This document shows positions 23,449 to 32,760 of a stretch of 64,000 nt of DNA, one piece after another. The DNA is from Asterella californica. Lineage: Eukaryota > Streptophyta > Marchantiopsida > Marchantiales > Aytoniaceae. Position 1 is the stretch's first letter. Every line of letters begins with the position of its first letter. Under the pieces are notes generated by a model. The model saw only the letters and a program-made list of their open reading frames with translations. It did no database searches and was not told where the DNA came from. Position numbers and translations under genes: made by a program. The stretch covers positions 8,990,001-9,054,000 of the forward strand of contig JAYKYS010000011.1 of the NCBI GenBank assembly GCA_036924285.1, read 5' to 3'.

Positions 23449-24995
23449 GAGTTTGAGAGAGGATCTCTCAAACTCTTCTTCCTTGAAGCTCGATCCATCT
23501 GTTGGTTAGTGTCTTCCTGCAAAGGACCAGCAACTGACTTTATCTTCCTATCCACTATCTTGTACCTCGTCTCAACTCGAACCTCCGATACACAGCATGA
23601 TTCGATCACCGAATAGACCTCCCTTGAATGAATCTGCACAACCTTATCCATATCCTCCCATCCAATAGACATGATCTCTAGCAAAGGATCCTCCAACCCA
23701 TCCTCTTCATAAACACCAGAAATCCATTCATCCCCTTCTAGCTCATCCAGCTCTTTCAACATCAACTCAACATCAAATGTTTTTGTTCTTTTCTTCTCAG
23801 TTCTTCTACCTTCTTGTAGATAGCAATCCCACTCTGAAAACCCAACAACCCTGTACAAAAGGCACTATCTCCATCAAGCGAGAGTACCTTCTCCTGCGCA
23901 CCATCACAATCTCGCTCTATAGTGGTACTCAACGAAAATCCTTGAACTCTTCACTCATCCTTGGAAGTGGTTTCTCTCTCAAACGATCTCGGTTGCGCTC
24001 GTGATTGGATGGTACAGTCAAGAACTGTACCGCTCTCTTCCCATCTTGACTTCGGATCCTAGCATAAGTAGATCCATCGTCCAGTACCTTTGTTTCCATC
24101 CGAGTCGTTATGATGAAAGGTTGATCAAGAATGAGCGGGTATGATGTTGCTTCTTGAACAAAGAAGTTTTGGTCGATAGCAACATCACTTACGCGCACTC
24201 TGATGTCTGGACAAGCTCCATACAAGTCTCCTCTGTGTTGTTGGCTGCTCTTATGACCCACCCATGCTCTGTGTCGATCGGCCACTTCTTCCTCTTGTAC
24301 AGCTCCTTCAACATGATGTCGATTTCTGATCCATGATCGATCAGAGCAACCACCGACTCATCCAAGTCTCCGATTCTCACCAACGTCTCTATTGTAGCTC
24401 GAGTCCAATGACTGTAGCTGTAATGACTTGAACTCTCCTTCCCATCTCCCTCTTCATCCTCAAAATGCACCCTGCGTCTTTGATCTCTTTCTTCCTCTGA
24501 AGAATAAACACTGCACTTTGCAAGCTCTCTCTCCTCATCCACAGACATCATAGTATCCAAGGCATGCGATAAACCAGTCTCACCCGTAATCTGTCGCTTT
24601 CGTTTGATGACATTGATGATGACATCGATGATGATATCATGAAACTCACGCTCAACAATGCCCAACACTTCCCTCAAGGTAAACTCCATCTTCGCATTCA
24701 GAATGCGGTCTCCCAAGACTCCCTTCAAGTCTGTTGAAGCTTCGATGTCCGACTGTAGTTTGTATGCAGCCGGCTTATCCTTCTCCTTCTGAAAATCCTT
24801 CACTCTTTTCTTCGATGGAGAAGGAGCATCATCCATCGGTAGATCTTGAGCTCCTGCATCCCGAAGCTCTTGACGAACCCTCTCTCCTCGAGTCTGTCTC
24901 TTGGAAGAAGTTCCTTCCCCTGCATCCTCTGAATCTCGTCTTCTCTTCTCTTCCAACAACGCTTCGTGTTGGCTCTTGGCGATGTAAGCATGCAC
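23433..24995 (-). pseudogene. Ty3 protease and linker region; protease motif reads DHGS
   Basis: The frame 24995-24189 begins with a charged linker (EEKRRRDSEDAGEGTSSKRQ) and reaches VVALIDHGSEIDIMLKELY, which sits where an aspartic protease would have its D-T/S-G motif. The frame then shifts near 24235 to 24285-23929, which reads GDLYGACPDIRVRV, ATSYPLILDQPFIITTRMET and GSTYARIRSQDGKRAVQF, matching the second half of retroviral-type proteases and their linker. The frame 23858-23433 holds the acidic linker to RT. The active-site Thr/Ser is replaced by His. I cannot tell from one copy whether this is a lesion or a lineage trait. Confidence 0.75.
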
Positions 24996-25006
24996 CGATA
25001 GAGCTT

Positions 25007-25465
25007 CTATCGGATCCTCCCATCCAGCTTCCGGATCGAAGCTGCTGTCCTCAGCAACGTCTCACGTGCCATCTTTCCTTTTTGTTTCATGGAGATGGCA
25101 GATGACCACAATCCACTTGGCTCAATTTGTCCGTTAAAACCTCTCTCAGCTTGATCCTCAACCCTTGTACCATAAGTTCCAGCTTCCACCATTGCAACTG
25201 CTTGCGCTGATAAGTGGTCCTCAACCAACTTCTTCATCCCTCCTCTACCAAAGTTGGTCTGAAGAAGTGCACCAGTATCCCTCAGCGCTACCTTCCCATC
25301 TTTCCAGAAGATCACTCCCTATTGCAGAATATCAGTGAACTCCTTGCAATCTCTGCGCGGATGATCAATACCATCGCACCAGATACACTGTTGGATCCAA
25401 CCTTGCTTCTCAACCGGTCTTGCTCCGCTTGTATACCCTTTCTCTTCCAATCTTGTGAGCTTGAT
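25007..25465 (-). pseudogene. gag 3' end with CCHC zinc knuckle, interrupted by TAG codons
   Basis: In the same frame as gag, after its TAG stop, the minus strand continues IKLTRLEEKG and then CIWCDGIDHPRRDC, a CX2CX4HX4C zinc knuckle as found in nucleocapsid domains. It then meets a second in-frame TAG (context caa tag gga) before a further open stretch (25315-25007). The knuckle binds RNA in active elements. Both interruptions are amber codons in one frame, so either each is a point lesion or one was once a readthrough site; I favour lesions given the state of pol. Confidence 0.8.
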
Positions 25466-26356
25466 CTACATATCTCGCATTCCACGCAAAATCTCCTCAA
25501 GGTTTGAATCATCCTTCTTCGGAGATACCATAGGTGCTTGAACAACTGGAACAACTGGAACAACTGGTACTACCTGTCTAGCAACAGGAACCACTGGTCG
25601 GACTACAGGAACATGTGTTACAGCTGTAGGTGTTGGCGTCAGTCTCCTCACAGGAACCTTCTCTCGTCTCCGCTCTCTCTCGGTAAGCAGACCAACAGCT
25701 TTCTCAACCTTTTTCCAGCTGCTGGTCAATCCATAGTCCTCCTCCCGGTCTTCCAGAAGTACCTCTAGCTTCTTCTGCAACTTCTCATCTGCAGCCCGAA
25801 GAAATAATTCTGTCTTGTTGGACTGCAGAGTCAACTTCTCCATCCTAGTCAGCCGTGAAAACTGCTTCTCAAACTCCCTGAGCAACTCAGTAGCTTGTAG
25901 ACCTTCCCTTGGTTGCTCAACCCACTCCAAGAATGACTTCTTCGTGACTCGATCAGAGTCCTCCAAGAAGTACTCATCCATCAAGGCACGAGCAAACGTC
26001 TCCCAATTCTTGTTAAAATGCTTCGTTACCATTTTAACATGATCCCTAATCTCTGGAGCTGCTGCTAACTCAAACGTCTCAATCATTTCATCTTCTGAGA
26101 CCCGGTTCAGCTCCATCTCTTTCACATAATGTCTCAGATATCTCGAGACATCTCTCTCATCAAACTGGTCAATCCTACCGACCACCGCTTGTAGCGCCTT
26201 TGTTGCCAAAGCTTCTTTTCGCTCATCAGACTGTTGCTGTCGTAAGAACATAGTGAAAGCTTGGAACATCGATGTAGTCGCCGGATCCAACTGCACCTTC
26301 GGCAACCCACCTAAACCACTAGCTCCATCTCCATCACCTTTCCCATCCCCACTCAT
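25466..26356 (-). CDS. Ty3 gag-like structural protein (no knuckle in the open frame)
   Basis: An open minus-strand frame whose first ATG is at 26356 (context gtcATGAGTGGGG), about 80 bases inside the 5' LTR. The longer frame start at 26377 is TTG. The protein of about 296 aa has a Gly/Asp-rich start (SGDGKGDGDGASG), a helical capsid-like middle (FLRQQQSDERKEAL, RDVSRYLRHYVKEMELN, FARALMDEYFLEDSDR, LLREFEKQFSRLTRMEK) and a Val/Pro-rich tail with repeated VVPV units. It ends at a TAG just before the zinc-knuckle segment. Position after the 5' LTR, gag-like composition and the following knuckle identify it as gag. It is the least damaged part of the element. Confidence 0.8.
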   Translation of the reverse strand: MSGDGKGDGDGASGLGGLPKVQLDPATTSMFQAFTMFLRQQQSDERKEALATKALQAVVGRIDQFDERDVSRYLRHYVKEMELNRVSEDEMIETFELAAAPEIRDHVKMVTKHFNKNWETFARALMDEYFLEDSDRVTKKSFLEWVEQPREGLQATELLREFEKQFSRLTRMEKLTLQSNKTELFLRAADEKLQKKLEVLLEDREEDYGLTSSWKKVEKAVGLLTERERRREKVPVRRLTPTPTAVTHVPVVRPVVPVARQVVPVVPVVPVVQAPMVSPKKDDSNLEEILRGMRDM

Positions 26357-26432
26357 GACTGCCAATCTCTTCTTCAAAGTTCACACGCACAAGAAATCTC
26401 CACCCCACACTTTCACGTCGAGTTCACCATGG

Positions 26433-28265
26433 TATCGTGTCGTATATTGCGTGAAGGATGTCCAGGAAAACGCGAGGTTCCTGGCTGTGGAGATGTTTTG
26501 TGCTGAAACAGAGACAAGATAGAGAAAAACAACCACAAAAACGAACGCTGCGATATATACACTCCAAATGTATGCACACTGCCGGTTCTTTCTCCTAAGA
26601 GCACATAACTGAGAACCAGACCAGAGCAGTTTGTAACATGCTTCAAAAGCTCCTAAAAACAACCCTTGAATCACAACCCTTACCCAAAACCACCGAAGCG
26701 TAGCTCAAAGCAAGAAAAACTTCGCTTTGCTAACAAACAGAGCCACAACAGTATCACGTGATCCAAACCCAAGTCCAAACCACATCCATGTATAAGCTCT
26801 TAGCTAAAGCTAGCTACGACAAGCTGTATACAGCCAACCAGAACTCTAACGAACTCAAAAGAGCAAAACCCGTAGTGAAGAAACCGAAAAAAGCCTATCT
26901 GTGGACTTCTTCCTTTCGCCGAACGGACTTCAGATGTCGATAAGGTCTCTTCCCCAAACACCGTTAACCCAAGAAACCTTCAGATCCGACTCCCAACAGC
27001 CGATATATCACCGATTTTTGGTCGCATGTGACTGAACCTTCAAAAACTCCTCCCTGCGGCTTAAAACCGCGCACACCGCACAAACGGATAGGTAGATCTA
27101 GCTATCCTGAACCCAACGAGACTCCAAACAAGTCGTTTGGAGTTCCCCTTGCAAAACCACGCAAGAAATTTGGTCGCAGGTTGCAAAAAACTGATATAAA
27201 TCAGCTCCTTGCGGCTCAAACTTGCTCACCACACTCAAACTAACAATCCAATTCACGTACAGTCTTCTCCTATGCGTACATTAAGACTCCCTGATCGCGT
27301 AGGCACCAAGAACGAAGAGCTTGGCTCACCGATCGTGAAGAACAACCCAATCTCAGGTCGCAGGCGAACAAAAATCTGATGTAAGCGTTTCCTTGCGGGC
27401 CAATTTCACTCAAAACTCCCAAACCGCCCGATGGAACTTCGTATCGTCTTCAATTTCCTGAAGAACTCGTTGTTCTGATCCCGATGGATCCAAGGACAGC
27501 AAGTTTGGACTCAGGAACAGCTCGAACGGTCCAACTCTCCTTCACAAGTAACTAAAAACTTCAAATCGGCTTCCTGCGTCTCAATTTCTCCCAGAACACA
27601 ACCCTCGATCTGTCACTTCAAGAACCGTCTTAACCTCTGCGTAGCCTGCACAGATCTGAACCCGATGACACCTTGCACGCGTGTATTGGACTTCCCAATT
27701 CTCCAAAGGGTCCATCGACAGATTGCAAGAACAAGCAAGCCCCTTAAGCAGCCCCCTTGCGTCAATCTCTGTACGTACAAAGTTCTCTCAACAATAATGA
27801 AGCAGGCCTCTTGCGTCTTTGATATAACTCCTGAAGCCTCAAATACCCAGTCAGCAAGTAAACTAGGGCCTAGCTTGATTTTTCCTTCTTTCGAGTCGCA
27901 TAACTTCTTCACTAGACGTCCAAACGAAATAAACAAGATACCTATGGAAAGTTGACACAAGCTCTACCCATCTATGCGATAAAAATGAAGATCCGAAGTT
28001 GTGCCGAAAGTCCGTAAGCTGAGTCCTAGCTTATTTTCTCCAATTTTCGAGTCCTGTAACTCCTCCACTATGCGTCCAAACGAGTAGACAAAGTGCCTAT
28101 GGAAAGCTGACAAGGAGCTCTACCCATCTATGCGATGAAAATGGAAATCCGAAATGATGCCAAAAGTCCGTAAGCTAGGGCCTAGCTTGTCTTTCTCATG
28201 ACTGTCTTTGGAGCGACAAGCATCGAAGTCCGAATTTCAGATAGGAGCCGGTCCACGACACGACA
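26433..28265 (-). repeat. 5' LTR of the Ty3 element (1,833 bp)
   Basis: Upstream LTR in the element's sense; it contains two 156-bp internal repeat units. After its inner end the minus strand reads ccaTGGTGAACTCGACG. A primer-binding site would start at this TGG, but I do not recognise the tRNA; it is not the common initiator-Met site. Outside the outer end lies acgt, the suspected target duplication. Confidence 0.92.
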
Positions 28266-28604
28266 ACGTAGTCGGGGACCGTCTGCATGATCGGTCACGG
28301 CTGGGACTATGTCACACTAGTTTGGGCACCTCGGTTAGGTTGACCGAGTGCGGAGAGACGAATCTCGGTAAGGCCGTTAGTGCCGTTAGGACGAGTTGGT
28401 GGGATAGCCCATTAGGGGTATACTTCGGAGGTAGGGCTTGGAGGCCTTAGTTCTTCAAGTTGAGTCTTCAAGCTCGAGGCTATGGTGGATAGTCTAGTTG
28501 AGTGTAACCCGGATTCTCTTCGAGCATAGAGTGGGTTTGGCTTGACCGTTTGTGAGTAATGTTTGTTGCAGTGTTGGAGATGATAATTTCTCTGTTCAGA
28601 TTAC
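28266..28604. other. Flank of the Ty3 insertion, nothing recognised
   Basis: GC-richer DNA after the target duplication, joined before the insertion to the sequence now at about 18300-18375. No gene or repeat is identified, though Gly/Thr-coding frames occur. Confidence 0.4.
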
Positions 28605-30090
28605 TTGAAGAACTGAGTGTCGATCGAGGCGGAGTTCAGTAAGAGCTCGCTGATCTAAAATCGTCCGCTGGTATCTTCGGACGTTATTGTTCGTGTTTGA
28701 TTGTTTGGACCTGCGATCGAGGTGTGTGTGGACGCCTGGTACCTTGCTGTTCGCGGATTGATTGTTGTTGTGAGATCGACTGGAGATTTTGTGTCATGCG
28801 GAAGCGCTATAGAAAGTTTATGAAATATTCTTGAAGTGATTTGTTCGGGCCGGAGTGCGTGTTTGGATGTGGCAGACGAAGTACTTGTCAATGTCAGACC
28901 GGAGTGGGCTTTTTGGAAGCGCATTGGAGAGATGATTCTAGTGCATCAAGTTTCGTGGAGTTTGGCCAAGCATCGAAGAAGTTATGGCATGTCGAAGTTT
29001 GCTGCCGTGTTACCCGGAAGTGCAAAAGGTTAGTTACATCAGATTTTTGTGCAATTTCGTGTGAAAACTCTAGTTTAGGAGCTTTCTTGTGTGTGTGTGC
29101 ATTCGCGAAGTGTGTATTGTACATTCACGAATCTGTTGTAGTGGTGTTCGGGTTGGCTTTGGGTGTTCTTGTTGTTTTACGTCAGAGTTTTGGTTACCCG
29201 TGTGCACCCGCGAGCTGTTTTTGCTGTTTTCGAGTATCTTTTGGTGCAATTCGAGATGTAGCCGAGCCTCTTGTGTTCTACTCGTTCTACTCTACTCCAA
29301 GCGGAGCGGAGCGGGAGAGTCGAGGTGTGGAGTGCGTGTTAGGAGATGTTTAAAGACTTCGAGGAGCAGAGGTGCGTGAGTGCGAAGGCGTGAGAAGCAG
29401 AGTGCAAGAGTGCGGAGGCGGAGCAGAGCCTGAGCCTGAGCCCGAGCCCGAGCCCGCCGCAAGCTAGCTTGCTAACGTGCGTGAGAGAGGCATGCAAGTT
29501 TCAGTTGTGTGGGAAGTGTAAAACCAGTAGGTCACCCATCCCAACACTATTCCTAGACTTGCACACTTAACTTTGTAGTCTTAGCTTTGGCTTTACCTCT
29601 AGACCAATAGCTCTTGGTGTCTTACAGAGATGCGTGCAAGTACTTATGGACTTGTCTAAGGTAGTAGGAGACCTTCTCGCACATTCCTAGAGGAGTGGTA
29701 AGGCAACCCCACAATATTAAGGAGAAGCTATAGTTGTGATAGTGTTTGCTTATACATGGAGACGCGTCCGGAGGCAATATGGTAGTTGTTTTGGGTGAGC
29801 TAGTAGAGCTACCACGTGGATATTTTTGGAGCTACTAGAGGTGTGGACATCTAGTTAGTGATCTTAAGTATCTGTTACGACGGTTGATGACCATATATTG
29901 TGCATGTGTTCACCGAAGAGGAGACGTCAGTCTGGGTGGGACTGGGTTTCTCTTTATGTGAATGTTGGAGTGTTGAGGGTTATCCTTTGGACTTCTTGTG
30001 GCTGGAACTCCTCCATATGGATACACTTGTGGATGTGTTTGAGATCGTCCGTATGTTATGTGTATGTGTGGTGTATCTCTGACAGCGATG
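28605..30090 (+). repeat. Repeat R2, copy 1
   Basis: This stretch is similar in reverse complement to about 51560-52960. Matching landmarks are gctgatctaaaat near 28650, a (gagcc[c/t])n hexamer run at 29426-29455, a 5S-like segment at 29507-29623, ttcctagaggagtggtaagg near 29690, gagctactagaggtgtggacatctag near 29835, and the tgtgaatgttggagtgttga / ggacttcttgtggctggaac blocks near 29960-30010. Divergence is considerable, and I could not define target duplications or terminal repeats. The 170-codon frame 28841-29353 is Val/Cys/Phe-rich and probably not a gene. Confidence 0.75.
29507..29623 (-). ncRNA. 5S-rRNA-like segment inside R2 copy 1
   Basis: On the minus strand, agttaagtgtgcaag followed by gttgggatgggtgacctact parallels the plant 5S rRNA internal promoter: 5S box A region AGTTAAGCGTGC and box C region GGATGGGTGACC. 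Downstream, gttttacacttcccacac resembles the 5S 3' end. Upstream, ggtctagaggtaaagcc also fits a tRNA-type A box. It is too diverged to be a functional 5S gene. A 5S-derived transposon segment, as known in Cassandra elements and SINE3-type SINEs, is the best reading. Confidence 0.55.
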
Positions 30091-30302
30091 TATGTTGTGG
30101 AGCGATGTGTATGCGCATGAAACTACGATGTGGTCGGACTGTCTCGAGAGAGATGAGGCATTGCAGTGGCTTCGTCTCCATCGGCGTCATCTGTTGCGTC
30201 CATGTACTGACCTTTATAATGATCACACATGCGGTGTTTTTGTCAAAAGAATATGTTCTGAATGTCTTCAGGTGTATCTTGCTCAAGATGTACAAACGAT
30301 TT

Positions 30303-30978
30303 TCACAAAGAATCAACTCTATGAACTTGAATTGCAGTCTGTATTAACCAGCGGGGTGAAGTAGAGTATTTTTCATATTCTATCATGTCCCGAAGACATG
30401 TGCTGAAAGTAGATAACAGAGGATGACTGATCTTATACTTATTATACTGCAGCGCACGGACTAGAATGTTAGCGTCGTTCAACTTTACACGATTTTTTGT
30501 GTCGCAAGTACCGAGGAGTGTATACAGCTCTTTGTCATCGACGAGCATACTCTCAAAGATATTTTTCATATGTACGTGATGGTGATCCTCGGCCTCGTCT
30601 TTCATACAATACCCAATCATCCTCACGTATGTGTGCAGTCCTTTATTGGTCAATTCTTTAACACAGATCTCAGCCCCTACTATATGTTGGTGACTCCAGT
30701 CCAAGGCAGACATGATACGCTTCTTCACTTCTTGACAAGACTTTGCAGAGATGGCGATGACACCTTGGTAGTGCAGGTGTAGCAGTGCTCCTCCCCCCCC
30801 TTTTTTCTACTAAGAACATCCCCGAAGAGCAGTCATACTGAAGAAACTGCTGCAGCATAGCAAAAAAAGATAAGTCTAAATCACCTCCCATTTTGCACAT
30901 TGTAACGTAGAGCTCCAACGTCTTGTAGCTAGGGGGACTGCTCTCTTCGTCCTCGCTTGCCTCCGGAGAAACATTCAA
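30303..30978 (-). pseudogene. Rep-like HUH endonuclease gene, copy B
   Basis: Two overlapping minus-strand frames form one Rep-type domain. The upstream frame (30978-30670) carries an acidic N-terminal part, LELYVTMCKMGGD, a helix (FFAMLQQFL) and GMFLVEKRGG. The frame changes in a run of eight G/C (about 30793-30800), and the second frame (to 30303) continues with HLHYQGV (30771-30779 encodes HLH), then GLHTYVRMIGYCMKD (YCMK at 30600-30611), MKNI, DTKNRVKLND and NILVRALQYNKYK. HUH plus a downstream YxxK is the signature of single-tyrosine rolling-circle initiators of CRESS-DNA viruses and HUH transposons. No helicase (Walker A) follows within the readable part. After YSTSPRW the family block seen in copy A ends at a stop. 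One homopolymer frameshift is the main lesion, so it decayed recently or carries an assembly error. Confidence 0.65.
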
Positions 30979-32760
30979 GCGAGTCGGTTCACTTCATCTA
31001 TCATTGTCGGAAACTCCCTTGTGTTTGCTACGTCCTCCATCATGAGTGTATTTTATACTTTTGTAGAACAGTAGGATGGAGAAGGTTTCTGGTGGTTTCT
31101 ATATAATATCTAAGATACCTGAACATTTGAAGGAATCTGTTTTGAAGAATTAGCCAGTATGCATCATCACTGGTCCCCAAATAGTGAAGGGACCTGATAG
31201 AGCAGAGAAAGAGCGGCACACCTTCATGAAATTGTCATCGAGTATGAAGTGTGGTGGATGCGCAGAGAAAAGCAAATCTAAGTAAACACTGAAGCAGTCA
31301 AACTGAAAAATAAGAAGTCTCTCATGGAAAGTCGACACTGTAGCACAAGAAGCGAACAAGTCATCTAGAGAAGAAAGAAGGGACGTGTAGCCTTGAGGAA
31401 CATACAAGATATCTGTATTGTAAGACAAGTCTCCAACAGAAGAGACTGACAGAGGAGTAAGTGGATTTTCCGAAATGGATTATGGCTCTGCTACGTTGTC
31501 ATGACCGATGTCCGTCATCAACACGCTTGTCTCATTATCGAGATGAAAAAAAGAGAAGCAAAAGCAACATGAATGGGATATGAAAGCGAAGTACATGTAC
31601 GAAGCGAAGAAGGATATGGAAGTGAAGTACGTGTACAGTTGAACAACGAAGCAGCGAGGCAAGGCGAGAAAATGTACATCTCCACGTCCAACAACACCTT
31701 CTCTCATGCTACGACCACATTAGGTAAATATTGTATAGGACCCACAGCGGCAGATTGAACAGCTTGCGAGTTCAACATGACATGTGATCACTCGAGTAGT
31801 GGAAAGACAAATCATGAAATAGAGAAGAATTGAGAATTGACATGAGGCGGTAGGATGGCCGAAATGGACTACTCCCGTCCAACACATGAGAGGACGAGAG
31901 TAGTCGACGATAGTGAACAGGTCAGAATACAGCGATCCCGTCTCAAGCAATGGTGGTCCTCATCGGAGCCTTTCGAGGTTGCGATGTGGTCAAGTAAAAT
32001 GCAGATCAGAACAAAACTGCGGAGTAGCAAAAATGGTAGACGGTAGAACGGTCACGAGAAGAAACTCTAACTGCTACAAGCGGCACGGCAGACATGGAGA
32101 CCACCTTCTCAAGTAGCAAAGACCTCGAAAAAGATGAGGTGCCGAAGGAGATGACCACTCCCGTCTCACTGCTACTCCTCATCGGAAACTGCTCACCTAC
32201 AGATGTCGCCAACTAAAACAGCAAAATAGTGAAGTAGCAAAGTACCCGAGAGCAAACACGGCAGACATGGACCTCGAAGAAGAGGTACTGAATAGAAGAA
32301 TTCAGCAGGCGGTAGAACGGCCTCGCATAACAAAGACCAAGCACCGACGATGTAGCCAATAGAAGAATTGAGTAGGCGGTAGAATGACCACGAGAAGAAA
32401 GACCTATTGATGTCGTCAAGTAAAATAGAGACAATGAGCAAAGTAGCAAAGTAGCCGAGAGAAGAGAATGTACCGATGTAGCCAATAGAAGAATTGAGCA
32501 CGGTAGAACACTCACAAGAAGAAAGACCTACTGATGTCGCCAAGTAAAATGGAGCAGTAAACTAGCAAAGTAGCCCAGAGAATAGAAGATGGCACTGCAC
32601 ATGGCACCCTTTCTAGCTAGCAAAGACCTCGAAGAAGATGAGGTCTTTGTTAGTTCGAGAACGGCCACGAGAATGCGATAATTTGTTGCCGCTACATACC
32701 TAAAGCCGAGGTGCGGAGAGAACAGAAGCCAAGACGGCAGACGGGCTAGCAACAAATTTA
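30979..32760. other. Transposon-like debris with short repeats
   Basis: On the minus strand, 31000-31430 would be the 5' flank of Rep copy B. It holds a 92-codon frame (31428-31150) of no known family. From about 31930 to 32700, blocks such as gccaatagaagaattgag, gtagcaaagtagc and caagtaaaat recur, with intervals of about 125 bp between 32349 and 32600 and less regular intervals before. A small tandem (ggatatg-aagcgaagtac) lies near 31572-31635. No gene is supported. Confidence 0.5.

Larger units (their letters stand above)
18376..28265 (-). mobile_element. Ty3/gypsy LTR retrotransposon, nearly full length, inactive
   Basis: A 9.9-kb element read on the minus strand. Both LTRs begin tatcgtgtcg and end with acgaca in window orientation, the imperfect inverted ends expected of LTRs (canonical TG...CA with one end changed to TA). 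The 4 bp acgt lies just outside both ends (18372-18375 and 28266-28269), a plausible target-site duplication. A purine-rich tract adjoins the 3' LTR. Internal order in the coding sense is gag, zinc knuckle, aspartic protease, reverse transcriptase, RNase H, integrase, GPY-type C-terminus, which is the Ty3/gypsy order. Multiple stops and frameshifts break pol. By eye the LTRs differ at about 19 positions in the first 260 aligned bases, so the insertion is old. Relic copies of the same lineage are at 37850-38110 (integrase) and in LTR fragments across the window. Confidence 0.93.

Noticed and set aside
28841..29353. 170-codon plus-strand frame
   Set aside because: Lies in R2 copy 1, Val/Cys/Phe-rich, not preserved in copy 2.
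29507..29623. Functional 5S rRNA gene
   Set aside because: Too many differences from plant 5S outside the promoter boxes, and the segment is embedded in a dispersed repeat.
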